Assembly (NCBI RefSeq): GCF_014725735.1
Contig: NZ_CP061368.1
Coordinates: 635,225 to 699,224, forward strand
DNA length: 64,000 nucleotides
Reading direction: 5' to 3'
Origin: Wenzhouxiangella sp. AB-CW3
GTDB taxonomy: Bacteria; Pseudomonadota; Gammaproteobacteria; Xanthomonadales; Wenzhouxiangellaceae
In this document: piece by piece, positions 14,581-22,720 of the stretch
Position numbering within the stretch: the stretch's first letter is position 1
How the letters are laid out: each line of letters begins with the position of its first letter
The notes under the pieces: generated by a model
Told to the model about the DNA's origin: nothing
What the model saw: only the letters and a program-made list of their open reading frames with translations
Databases searched by the model: none
Program-made: the position numbers and the translations under genes

Positions 14581-15090
14581 TTATCCCAGGCCGAACCGGA
14601 ACTTATTGACCTGGCGGCGCAGCCAGGCTTCTGTGTAGTTTCCGCGCAGCTTGGTGCCGTGAGGCATGCCGAGCGCGGTGGCCATGGCCTCGAGAGAGAT
14701 CAGTTGGTCCAGCCAGCCTGCCTGGCTGCATACGCGGATTGTGCCTATGTCAGGGCTGTTCAGTAGCCAGGCGGGCTCTTCAAACGTTCGCGCAAAGGCC
14801 ACCAAGTGATGCTCCCCGGGATCCAGCCCGTGATCGGGAAAGTAGATATCCATGGTGGCCAGCTCTGTCTTGCTGACTTCGGCGATCTGGCTGAGCTGTT
14901 CCCTGAGCAGAGCGGGGTCGATGTTCTGCTCTTCTGTTCGGTTCTGATGGCCGGTTTGAGTTTCCTTGAAGACTTCCGCTACCGTGACCAGGCGAAACTG
15001 ATTGGCCATGCCTTTCCAGCGTCGGACCCGGTGGGCCTCGATGATCACATTCGCGTCGACCAGGATGAGATTCCCTCTCTGCAACGCCAT
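14581..15090 (-). CDS. PIN-domain protein, putative toxin of Xre-ImmA/PIN pair
   Basis: A 169-residue protein starting with a PIN-like strand and acidic residue (LILVDANVIIEAHR, D12). It continues with a Glu-containing helix (VTVAEVFKETQ), a conserved-looking LDPGEHHLVAFA and a late LLNSPDIGTI carrying another Asp. These fit a PIN-type nuclease fold of the COG2402/DUF4411-like kind. It follows the Xre-ImmA gene by 8 bp on the same strand. Comparative genomics has predicted Xre-COG2856 (ImmA) with COG2402 as a toxin-antitoxin pair, so this would be the toxin. The frame is intact. Confidence 0.7.
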   Translation of the reverse strand: MALQRGNLILVDANVIIEAHRVRRWKGMANQFRLVTVAEVFKETQTGHQNRTEEQNIDPALLREQLSQIAEVSKTELATMDIYFPDHGLDPGEHHLVAFARTFEEPAWLLNSPDIGTIRVCSQAGWLDQLISLEAMATALGMPHGTKLRGNYTEAWLRRQVNKFRFGLG

Positions 15091-15098
15091 GCCACCGA

Positions 15099-16208
15099 CT
15101 ATAGGTCAAATGGCGCTGGTACGTCATGTTCGGTGAACAGGGCATGCAGCGCATCAATCGTCATGCCCATCAGCCCGGCTGCCCGGCGAACGGTGAGGCG
15201 CCCGTGCTCCAGGCCCCAGCGCAGGCGTTCGACGAAACGCGGACTGAAAGGGAGCGGAGCGTGCGAATTGGCGCCGTGGTTCAGGCGAAGTTTCTCGTCG
15301 TCGATTCGTTTTGCCTGTGCGCGGGGCAGGTAGCCCAGATCGACCAGGCGCCACTTCATGGCCGGCCCGCTGACGCCCATCGCGTTGGCCAGCGTCATGA
15401 TCCAGGCAATGTGCTCGGCCGCTTCGGGCTTCGGGTGCTGATTGATCAGTGCTTCCATCGGCTTGCGCGGCATCAGCAGGCCGCTGGCAAAGGCATTGGC
15501 CAGCTGCTCAGGGCGAGGATTGCCATTGGCGCGCAGGCGCACGTTCTCAATGTGCGCCGGCGGCATCTGGTCCCAAGTGGCAAGGTGGAACAGTTCATGG
15601 GCCAGATTGAAGGCGCGGCGGGCGGGTGACTCACTGCGGTTGACCAGCACAAAGTTCAGCCCGCCCAGACGGCAGGCGGCACCGGAAATGCCATCAGGCG
15701 CGTCAATCTGCAACACCAGCACATTGAGCTTCTCGTCCAGTGCTTGCTCAAGGCTGAGTGCCGGCACTGCGCCGAGATCAAACTGGGCAGCAATCGATTC
15801 GCCTTCACTGGCCGCGTCCTCGAAACTGCTCTTCTCGGTAATGTCCAGTTTGGGAACCAGGGAATTGACGGGTTCGCCGGCCGTGCGGCTCAGGTGTCGA
15901 TAGAGCGCCAGCCAGTTCACTGCCTGGTTCTCGAACTCCTGGATGGTTTGTTCCGGGACCTCGTTGCGACGCCACGAAAAGCTGGCCTCATCGACAACCC
16001 GATAGGGATCGGAAAAGGCCGACAGTTCCACGTCGAAAATATCCGCCAGACGCACCAGTTCATCAGCCGACACCTTGCGTTCGCCGGTTTCGATATTGGA
16101 AATGATCTGCCGGTCCTTCACGCCCAGGGCGCGGGCGAGATCGACCTGGCTGATGCCGGCGCGCTCGCGGAAGGCGGCGATTCGCCGGCGAATTCGACTT
16201 GCATCCAT
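15099..16208 (-). CDS. Xre-ImmA/IrrE family metallopeptidase, putative antitoxin/regulator
   Basis: A 369-residue fusion. Residues 5-60 form an Xre helix-turn-helix (ISQVDLARALGVKDRQIISN, IETGERKVSADEL). About 130-290 is an ImmA/IrrE (COG2856) zinc peptidase domain with HELFH at 204-208 and a downstream Glu-rich helix (NAFASGLLMP). The last ~70 residues look like a second small helical DNA-binding region. ATG 16208 is preferred over an upstream in-frame start because it fits the Xre fold. An operator-promoter lies upstream and a PIN gene 8 bp downstream. By analogy with ImmA, the protein probably represses its own promoter and may be cleaved, or cleave a partner, on a signal. Confidence 0.85.
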   Translation of the reverse strand: MDASRIRRRIAAFRERAGISQVDLARALGVKDRQIISNIETGERKVSADELVRLADIFDVELSAFSDPYRVVDEASFSWRRNEVPEQTIQEFENQAVNWLALYRHLSRTAGEPVNSLVPKLDITEKSSFEDAASEGESIAAQFDLGAVPALSLEQALDEKLNVLVLQIDAPDGISGAACRLGGLNFVLVNRSESPARRAFNLAHELFHLATWDQMPPAHIENVRLRANGNPRPEQLANAFASGLLMPRKPMEALINQHPKPEAAEHIAWIMTLANAMGVSGPAMKWRLVDLGYLPRAQAKRIDDEKLRLNHGANSHAPLPFSPRFVERLRWGLEHGRLTVRRAAGLMGMTIDALHALFTEHDVPAPFDL

Positions 16209-16232
16209 TGCGACACCCCGGGCTTTAGGCAA

Positions 16233-16264
16233 TAAAATCTTGCATTACGATATGTTGCAAGATT
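16233..16264 (-). promoter_or_regulatory. Promoter/operator of the Xre-ImmA/PIN operon
   Basis: A 9-bp inverted repeat, AATCTTGCA (16236-16244) and TGCAAGATT (16256-16264), spans a sigma70-like promoter read on the reverse strand: -35 TTGCAA and -10 TTTTAT with a 17-bp spacer. One repeat arm covers the -35 and the other abuts the -10, the standard layout for an Xre-type repressor controlling its own operon. The region is AT-rich against a GC-rich background. Confidence 0.6.
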
Positions 16265-16442
16265 ATTGCATAGGATGCCCCACGTGAGGTGAGATTCTTG
16301 GTTTCTGCTATTGGGGTGTTGTAACCCTATGAAAATAAGCTGTTTCCTAGGGTTTTGTGGAATAGGGAAAGAGGGCTTTCCTTATTTTCCTCAGTGCCGT
16401 GGGCGGAGCGCTGCGGTCGTCGTTGACCCTGATGTCGGCAAT

Positions 16443-18332
16443 TTATACCTCGATTTCGGCCAGGTTGCCTTTTTCCTCCAGCCACTGGCGGCGGTCGGCG
16501 GCGCGCTTGCGGCCCAGCAGCATGTCCATGATGGCGTCGGTGGCGGCCGGGTCGTCGACGGTCATTTGCAGCAGGCGGCGGGTATCGGGGTCGATGGTGG
16601 ATTCGCGAAGCTGCAGCGGGCTCATTTCGCCCAGGCCCTTGAAGCGTGTTTCGGTGACCTTGCCCTTTAGTTTCTCGGCCTCGATGCGGGCGAACAGGCC
16701 CTGGCGTTCTTCACGATCCAGCGCGTAGAAGGTTTGCTTGCCGACATCGATCCGGAACAGCGGCGGCATGGCCACGAACACGCGGCCGGCCTCGACCAGC
16801 GGGCGGAAATGCTTGAGAAACAGGGCCGAGAGCAGGGTGGCGATATGCAGCCCGTCGGAGTCGGCATCGGCCAGGATGATGACCTTGCCGTACCTGAGTT
16901 TCGACAGGTCGTCGGAGCCCGGATCGACGCCGATGGCGATGGCCAAGTCATGCACTTCCTGTGACTGTAGCACCTGGGCCGGGTCGGTTTCCCAGGTGTT
17001 GAGGATCTTGCCCCGGAGCGGCATGATGGCCTGGTACTCGCGATTGCGGGCCTGCTTGGCGCTGCCACCGGCCGAGTCGCCCTCGACCAGGAACAGTTCG
17101 GTTTCCTCCAGGTCCGAGGAGGCGCAGTCGGCCAGCTTGCCGGGCAGGGCGGGGCCGGCGGTGACCTTGCGTCGGGCCACCTTCTTGCGTGCCTTCTGGC
17201 GCTTGAGCGCGTTGTCGATGGCCAGCTTGGCGATCGCCTCGCCGTCCTCGACATGCTTGTTCAGCCACAGCGCGAAGGCGTCCTTGACCACGCCGGAGAC
17301 GAAGCTGGCCGCGGCGCGTGAACTCAGCCGTTCCTTGGTCTGACCGGAGAACTGCGGGTCGGCCAGCTTGACCGACAACAGAAAACTCAGCCGCTCCCAG
17401 ACATCTTCGGGCGAAAGCTTGAGGCCACGCGGCAGCAGGTTGCGGATCTCGCAGAACTCCCTCAGCGCCTCGATCAGGCCCGTTCTCAAACCGTTGGTAT
17501 GGGTGCCGCCGGCCGGCGTGGGAATCAGGTTGACGTAGGATTCCTGCAGGAGTTCGCCCTCGGGCACCCAGCTCAGGGCCCAGGCCGCTTCCTGGTCGGC
17601 GCCGGAGAACTCGCCGGTAAACGGTTTTTTCGGCACCCGCTCCAGTCCTTCCAGGTTTTCGGTCAGGTAGTCGGTCAGTCCGTCGGCGAACTGCCAGGTT
17701 TCGGTCTCGTCGTTCTTGAGATCGTTGAGCGTCACTTTCAGGCCGGGGCAGAGAATGGCCTTGGCCTTGAGCAGGTGCTTCAGGCGCGGGCGCGAGATAT
17801 TGGGGGAGTCGAAGTAGGACTCGTCGGGCCAGAAATGTACCGAGGTGCCGGTGTTGCGCTTGCCGACTTCGCCGACAACGCTCAGCGGCTCGACCGTTTC
17901 GCCGGCGGCAAAGATTGTTTGGTGTTCGGACCCGTTGCGCTTGATGCGGCAGATGAGTTTTTTCGACAACGCGTTGACCACGGAAACACCCACCCCGTGC
18001 AGCCCGCCGGAAAACTTGTAGTTCTTGCCCGAGAACTTGCCGCCGGCATGCAACCGGGTGAGGATCAGCTCGACGCCGGGCAGCTTGTGCTCCGGGTGCG
18101 GGTCCACGGGCATGCCGCGCCCGTCGTCGACCACCTCGACCGAGCCGTCTTTGTGCAGGGTCACTTCGATATGCTTGGCGTAACCGGCCAGCGCCTCGTC
18201 GACCGAGTTGTCGACCACTTCGGCGACCAGGTGATTGGGCCGGGTGGTGTCGGTATACATGCCGGGCCGGCGCTTGACCGGCTCGAGGCCCTGCAGGACT
18301 TCGATATCGGAGGCCTGATACTGGTTGCTCAT
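16443..18332 (-). CDS. parE: DNA topoisomerase IV subunit B
   Basis: A 629-residue ATPase subunit of topoisomerase IV, which decatenates daughter chromosomes with ParC. GHKL ATPase motifs are present: VVDNSVDEALAG, DDGRGMPVD and GGLHGVGVSVVNALS. The transducer domain follows (about 225-395). The TOPRIM part has VEGDSAGGSAKQARNRE, PLRGKILN and the metal-binding DADSDG. The length fits ParE and excludes GyrB of gammaproteobacteria (about 800 residues with an insert). It is divergent from the Nmad3-domain gene with 71 bp between starts; parC is not in the window. Confidence 0.96.
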   Translation of the reverse strand: MSNQYQASDIEVLQGLEPVKRRPGMYTDTTRPNHLVAEVVDNSVDEALAGYAKHIEVTLHKDGSVEVVDDGRGMPVDPHPEHKLPGVELILTRLHAGGKFSGKNYKFSGGLHGVGVSVVNALSKKLICRIKRNGSEHQTIFAAGETVEPLSVVGEVGKRNTGTSVHFWPDESYFDSPNISRPRLKHLLKAKAILCPGLKVTLNDLKNDETETWQFADGLTDYLTENLEGLERVPKKPFTGEFSGADQEAAWALSWVPEGELLQESYVNLIPTPAGGTHTNGLRTGLIEALREFCEIRNLLPRGLKLSPEDVWERLSFLLSVKLADPQFSGQTKERLSSRAAASFVSGVVKDAFALWLNKHVEDGEAIAKLAIDNALKRQKARKKVARRKVTAGPALPGKLADCASSDLEETELFLVEGDSAGGSAKQARNREYQAIMPLRGKILNTWETDPAQVLQSQEVHDLAIAIGVDPGSDDLSKLRYGKVIILADADSDGLHIATLLSALFLKHFRPLVEAGRVFVAMPPLFRIDVGKQTFYALDREERQGLFARIEAEKLKGKVTETRFKGLGEMSPLQLRESTIDPDTRRLLQMTVDDPAATDAIMDMLLGRKRAADRRQWLEEKGNLAEIEV

Positions 18333-18403
18333 GAATCTCTCTGCGCGACAATGAATCGGATGAACGAGAGTATCTCAGATTCGGCCGGCCCCAGGGGTCG
18401 ACC

Positions 18404-19255
18404 GTGAAGATCATTCTCAGCCGCAAGGGTTTTGATTCCTCGGCCGGCGGCGTGCCCAGCCCGATCCTGCCCGACGGCCGGCTGATCTCCCTGCCCATCC
18501 CCGATGCCCTGTCGACCATACGCTACGGGGAGATCGGCGATGAAACGCGCCCGATCGGAAAGCTGGTGTCCAACCTGACCCGTGGACGAATCCGCGCAAC
18601 CAGCCGTGCCCACCTCGACCCCGATCTCGTGGCATCGGACTTGCCGCGCGCAGGCGGCTGGCGAGCGCTGTTCGGCCAGACAGGCGCGGCGCAGGGCCAT
18701 CTGGCCGGCCAGGATATCGGCTCGGGCGATCTGTTTGTCTTCTTCGGCCTGTTCCGGCAGACCCGATGGCATCGCGGGCGACTGCAGTTCATGCCGGGCG
18801 CCCCGCGCCAGCACCTGATCTGGGGCTGGCTGCAGGTCGACGAGGTCGTGCCCGTGGATGCGTGCCCGGAAACGGTTCGACGATATGCCGATTATCACCC
18901 GCACTTACGCCGTGACCCCGACCCGGCCAATACGCTCTACATCGCCCGCAGCGAACTGACGCTACCGGCCGGCCCAAATCCGGGCCAGCCCGGCGCCGGC
19001 GTCTTCGAACACTTCAGCCCGGCACGCTGCCTGACCGATGCCAACGCCACCGGCCCCAGCCAGTGGCGCCTGCCCGCCTGGTGCCGGCCCCGGAATGGAT
19101 ATGTACCTTTGAGTTGCCACGACCGCCTGGCGCGCTGGCACAGCGATGCCAATGGCGTGCGCCTGCAATCGGTGGCCAGGGGACAGGAGTTTGTCCTCGA
19201 TACCGGCCGGTATCCGGAAGCGCTGGATTGGGTAGCTGTAATGTTTCGGAGTTGA
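18404..19255 (+). CDS. Nmad3-domain protein (nucleotide modification associated)
   Basis: A 283-residue soluble protein starting with GTG, preceded by an AGGGG ribosome-binding site. The opening KIILSRKGFDSSAGGVPSPI, LPDGRLISLPIPD and the later LFVFFGLFR and HLIWGWLQV match the Nmad3 family, named for association with DNA-base modification genes in computational studies. Such proteins are stand-alone in many bacteria and their biochemical activity is unknown. Here it is divergent from parE, not next to modification enzymes. No catalytic motif can be assigned from sequence. Confidence 0.75.
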   Translation: MKIILSRKGFDSSAGGVPSPILPDGRLISLPIPDALSTIRYGEIGDETRPIGKLVSNLTRGRIRATSRAHLDPDLVASDLPRAGGWRALFGQTGAAQGHLAGQDIGSGDLFVFFGLFRQTRWHRGRLQFMPGAPRQHLIWGWLQVDEVVPVDACPETVRRYADYHPHLRRDPDPANTLYIARSELTLPAGPNPGQPGAGVFEHFSPARCLTDANATGPSQWRLPAWCRPRNGYVPLSCHDRLARWHSDANGVRLQSVARGQEFVLDTGRYPEALDWVAVMFRS

Positions 19256-19300
19256 TCGAGACGTACATGACAGCTCCATGTGGATTGGGGTGATGGGGGC

Positions 19301-19516
19301 AGGGTGGCGAGTGGTCTTGCCCGTGGCCGGAACCGAGGTGAATCGCGTTGTACCGGTTTAGGGCTCGGTGGCGTTCTGGTGCCAGCAAAACTTCCCCTCT
19401 TCAAAGTTGGGCTGGCCTTGCTGGCTACCAAGACTTGGGGGCGCTCGAAGTTCGGATATGCCGTGCCGGCTTCCATCACCTCGAACCCGGCCACGGGCAA
19501 GACCACTCCCCACCTG
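19301..19516. repeat. ~216-bp palindromic MITE-like element, family 1
   Basis: Terminal inverted repeats of ~35 bp: left GAGTGGTCTTGCCCGTGGCC (19309 on), matched by the reverse complement of 19480-19506. The outermost bases (CAGG-TGG-GAG) also pair with small gaps. It lies just downstream of the Nmad3-domain gene and beside a second, unrelated element of nearly the same length (19592-19804). No gene inside. Only one copy in this window. Confidence 0.65.
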
Positions 19517-19591
19517 ACGTGTGGGAGTAGATTGATGACAGGGTCAAGGAAAGGCCGCCACCAGCCTTTCAAGCTTCCTCTCACACATCAA

Positions 19592-19804
19592 AGCGGGTGG
19601 TATTCGACCGATGGTGGTTCGAACGGGTGGCGGAACCGGGCACGGACTCCTCCCGGGCCATCATTGCCCCCGAATGTTGCATCGAAGTCATCGGGATTCT
19701 ATGTGGCAACGAGGCAGTTTCGCCGACGCAATGGCCACCACGTAAACATTCACTGCCCAGGCCGATCACCCGCGCGGGCCGCCATCGGTCGGATGCCGCC
19801 CGCT
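19592..19804. repeat. 213-bp palindromic MITE-like element, family 2, copy 1
   Basis: The terminal ~43 bp are inverted repeats starting AGCGGGTGGTATTCGACCGA at the left and, read from the other strand, AGCGGGCGGCATCCGACCGA at the right. A homologous 212-bp copy lies at 20979-21190 in the same orientation, and the interior is similar too (GGCAC-GA-TCCTCCC-GGCCATCA and GCCGACGCAA-GGCCACCA). No gene inside. The two copies bracket the DUF2306 and 135-residue genes. Confidence 0.8.
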
Positions 19805-19892
19805 ACTCCTCCAAACCTCAACCAGACGAGACAGTTCGGCGCCAAAAGGGTATAAAGTCCGGAGCCCACAAGCTCGCGACATCGAAGCGGAA

Positions 19893-20519
19893 ATGACAAG
19901 CGCCCACCGGCTTGGTCCGATGTCCATTGGCTGGGTCATCATGACCCTGCTGGCCATTGGCGTGGCCGGCTATTCGTCCATGGCCTGGTGGAGCCCGGAC
20001 ACCATCGGTTTCATCCAGGCACGCGAGGGCTTTCTCCGGCAATTGCTGGTGGCCCATGCCCTGACCGGTCTGGTCGCGCTGGCCATCGGCCCGTTCCAGT
20101 TTCTTTCCAGCCTGCGAAAACGTTGGCCACGGCTGCACCGCTTGCTGGGGCGCACCTATCTGCTGGCCATTCTGTTCAGTGGCCTGAGCGGTTTGTGGCT
20201 GGCGTTCTACACGGTCGGCGGTTTCGCCGCCACTTCCGGCTTTCTCGTGCTGTCGATCGGCTGGCTGCTGACCGGTTCGCTGGCTTTGCGCGCCGCATTG
20301 CGAAGGGATTTCGCGGCGCACCGTGCCTGGATGATGCGCTCTTACGCGCTGACCTTCGCCGCCGTTACCTTGAGGATCTATCTTGGCCTGGGGGCGGCTG
20401 CCGGGATACCCTTCGCCGAGATCTATGCGACGGCCGCCTGGATGTCCTGGGTGCTGAATCTGGTGGTGGTCGAATGGTGGTTGCTGGGCCGGCCCGCACC
20501 GAAACGTGGGAGAGTATGA
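19893..20519 (+). CDS. DUF2306 membrane protein
   Basis: A 208-residue inner-membrane protein with about six predicted helices. Conserved DUF2306 features are HALTGLVALAIGPFQF, the RWPRLHRLLGRTYLLAILF segment (a histidine-containing loop typical of the family) and HRAWMMRSYALTFAAVTLR. It has been compared loosely with cytochrome b561-like four-helix proteins through its histidines, but no function is established. The next gene starts 3 bp after its stop, so the pair is probably co-transcribed. The two genes sit between two copies of a palindromic repeat. Confidence 0.8.
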   Translation: MTSAHRLGPMSIGWVIMTLLAIGVAGYSSMAWWSPDTIGFIQAREGFLRQLLVAHALTGLVALAIGPFQFLSSLRKRWPRLHRLLGRTYLLAILFSGLSGLWLAFYTVGGFAATSGFLVLSIGWLLTGSLALRAALRRDFAAHRAWMMRSYALTFAAVTLRIYLGLGAAAGIPFAEIYATAAWMSWVLNLVVVEWWLLGRPAPKRGRV

Positions 20520-20522
20520 GGC

Positions 20523-20930
20523 ATGCCTGAGTTCAAGCTGGTGGAGGCGGGCGATGAGCACGTCGATCTTGCGCTGGTGCAGTTGACCGATGACGCATAC
20601 GAATTGCGCCTGCGTGTGAAGGTCGGTTACAACTTTTCCTACTTCCCGGCCCGCAATCTGGGCTTATATGTGTTCAGGTTCAGCCCGAACGAGCTGAGCG
20701 AGTTTCTCAAAGACCTCGATGCGGGCAGGGAGTCGCGACACGCCACCGTCGATGGCCGCTGGCGCTTCAGTATTGCCCTCAGGTCTGCACCCTCCGGCCT
20801 GCCCATGAGAGATGTCGTCCTGCGCGGCCGCTTTCTGTTCGGGATACCGACTCCCCCGGTCCTGACAACCATCTGCACTGAAGCAATCGAGCAGCTACGC
20901 GACTATCATCGCCAACATTCCCTGTCGTAA
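20523..20930 (+). CDS. Hypothetical protein (135 aa)
   Basis: No family recognised. A soluble, mixed alpha/beta protein: a run of amphipathic strands (DLALVQLTDDAYELRLRVKV, NLGLYVFRFSPNEL), a short helical segment, more strands (WRFSIALRS, DVVLRGRFLFG) and a final helix (TTICTEAIEQLRDYHRQ). No signal peptide or membrane span. It starts 3 bp after the DUF2306 gene and is probably expressed with it. The 290-bp gap after it holds the second palindromic repeat copy. Confidence 0.6.
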   Translation: MPEFKLVEAGDEHVDLALVQLTDDAYELRLRVKVGYNFSYFPARNLGLYVFRFSPNELSEFLKDLDAGRESRHATVDGRWRFSIALRSAPSGLPMRDVVLRGRFLFGIPTPPVLTTICTEAIEQLRDYHRQHSLS

Positions 20931-20978
20931 TCAGCCGGCACCGGCCAGGCTGATGAAAACCTTCTCCTACACCCCAAA

Positions 20979-21190
20979 GCGGGTGGTATTCGACCAATGG
21001 CGGCCCAAGCGGATGACGGAACCAGGCACCGATTCCTCCCCGGCCATCAGTTCCCCCGATAGCGGGGTCGAAGGCATCGAGGCTTCATGCAGCAATGAGA
21101 TAATTGTGCCGACGCAAAGGCCACCAACTCCGAATCCATCGCCCAGGCCGTTCACCCGCTTGGGCCGCCATTGGTCGGATGCCATCCGCT
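20979..21190. repeat. 212-bp palindromic MITE-like element, family 2, copy 2
   Basis: The ends AGCGGGTGGTATTCGACCAA (left) and, from the other strand, AGCGGATGGCATCCGACCAA (right) form ~43-bp inverted repeats. Compared with copy 1 at 19592-19804, several differences occur symmetrically in both arms (for example CCGATGG in copy 1 and CCAATGG in copy 2), so pairing is kept. It lies just upstream of the acyltransferase gene and may affect its expression. Confidence 0.8.
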
Positions 21191-21223
21191 CCCTCCCCAC
21201 TCTCCTGGGCTAACATAAAGCCC

Positions 21224-22684
21224 ATGAAGCTCTACTGGCTCCTGATCCGCTTTCTGCGCCTGGTCAACCTGCTCTATTTCGTCGATATCCGTTCTGTCGG
21301 CCGTGAGCAGGTGCCCGGGCAGGGGCCGGTGATTGTGGCCGCCAATCACCCCAGTTCCATTCTAGACTCCATTCTGCTGGCCACGCAGATTCACAGGCCG
21401 ATCAACTACCTTGCCCGCAGCGGACTGTTCCGGTTTCCGGTGATTTCGACCGTGTTTCGCTGGCTGGGCGCGGTGCCGATCTACCGGCCCCACGAGGTCA
21501 AGGATTATGCCGTGCGCAACGTGGCGGTCTTCGACAAGGTGTTTGAACTGCTCGAGGCCGGCGGCTGCGTCGGCGTTTTTCCCGAGGGGCAGAACTCGCC
21601 GCCGACCCGGATCGGTCCCTTGCGCAAGGGCACGGCGCGCATGGCCCTGGGTGCCGAGGCGCAGAATGATTATTCGCTCGGCCTGGTGATCGTGCCGGTG
21701 GGGGTGAATTTCGAGAATCGCGACTTTCTCATGAATACCGTGCTGTTGCGCTTCGGACTGCCGATTCGGGTGGCCGACTACGCCGAGCTGCATCGCAGCG
21801 AACCGGAAAAGGCGTTTGCCGAGCTGACCGCGCGCATCAAGCGCGAGCTCAACCGCTCGACCATGCATATCGAGGACGAGCGCATCGGGCAGATGGTCGA
21901 GGAGCTTTCGCAGGTCTTTGGCGACACCCTGGGTGAGCGATTCGAGCTTGATGAGAGTGAACGACATGTCGATCCGGCAGGTCAGCGGTTCTACAAGCGC
22001 TGGCTTTGGAAGATAGCGGCCTGGTATCGGCGTACCACCCCGGAGCACAGCGCGGCCTTCGAGCGACGCATGCACTCACGCCAGCAGATTCACGACATTC
22101 TCACCAAGGCCTGGCAGTCGGATCCCGACCGTGTTGTTGCGCTGAACAACCGGCTTGATCGCTACAAGGATCACCTGCGCCAGACCGAGTTGCGCGAGGC
22201 GCTGAAGCATTCTTTCGATACTCCGGTGCGCCAGCGGTTGATTCGCCTGCGCATGACGCTCTACTCGCTGCTGATGGCGCCGCTGGCGTTGTTCGGGTTA
22301 GTGCACAACATGGCGCCCTACTTACTGACCAAGACGCTCTCGCAGCTCAACCGCGACGAGGCGGTGCGTGCCTTCAGCTATTTCGGGCTCGGGGTGATCA
22401 CCTTCGGTGCGACCTATTCTTTCATCGGGCTGTGGTTGTGGCATTACACCGATTTCGGCATCGCCTGGTCGGTGGTCTATCTTGCCGCACTGCCGCCGAC
22501 CGGGTTTGTGGCGCTGCGCTATCGGCGCAACGTGCTGGTCTATCGTGATCGCATCCTGGTGCGTACCCTGTTTTTCAATCGTCAGGAGCTCATTGATCTG
22601 CTTCGGCGGGAGCGTCGCCTGCTGCACGAGCAGTTCCTTGCCCTGGCCGGGGACCGACCTGACACCAGCCCGAGCCGTGACTGA
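21224..22684 (+). CDS. PlsC-type acyltransferase with C-terminal membrane domain
   Basis: A 486-residue membrane enzyme of the lysophosphatidic-acid acyltransferase fold. The N-terminal acyltransferase domain (about 15-230) has the HX4D motif in AANHPSSILDS, a GAVPIYRP block and the FPEGQNSPP motif. A helical, hydrophilic middle (about 230-350) and four or so hydrophobic helices (about 345-440) follow. Expected reaction: acyl transfer to a glycerophospholipid or related acceptor at the inner membrane. ATG 21224 is chosen because the frame upstream lies inside a repeat element. The LonP2-like gene follows after 36 bp. Confidence 0.85.
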   Translation: MKLYWLLIRFLRLVNLLYFVDIRSVGREQVPGQGPVIVAANHPSSILDSILLATQIHRPINYLARSGLFRFPVISTVFRWLGAVPIYRPHEVKDYAVRNVAVFDKVFELLEAGGCVGVFPEGQNSPPTRIGPLRKGTARMALGAEAQNDYSLGLVIVPVGVNFENRDFLMNTVLLRFGLPIRVADYAELHRSEPEKAFAELTARIKRELNRSTMHIEDERIGQMVEELSQVFGDTLGERFELDESERHVDPAGQRFYKRWLWKIAAWYRRTTPEHSAAFERRMHSRQQIHDILTKAWQSDPDRVVALNNRLDRYKDHLRQTELREALKHSFDTPVRQRLIRLRMTLYSLLMAPLALFGLVHNMAPYLLTKTLSQLNRDEAVRAFSYFGLGVITFGATYSFIGLWLWHYTDFGIAWSVVYLAALPPTGFVALRYRRNVLVYRDRILVRTLFFNRQELIDLLRRERRLLHEQFLALAGDRPDTSPSRD

Positions 22685-22720
22685 TAGAGTGACAGGGGTG
22701 GATAAAGCGGAGAGAGCTGA

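Noticed and set aside
16948-18519. A 523-codon reverse frame overlapping parE in another phase, and a 302-codon forward frame
   Set aside because: Shadow frames of parE with low-complexity Arg/Gly-rich translations.
19280-19896. Frames of 60-190 codons in the gap between the Nmad3 and DUF2306 genes
   Set aside because: They translate palindromic repeat elements and change frame between the two homologous copies, so they are not under coding selection.
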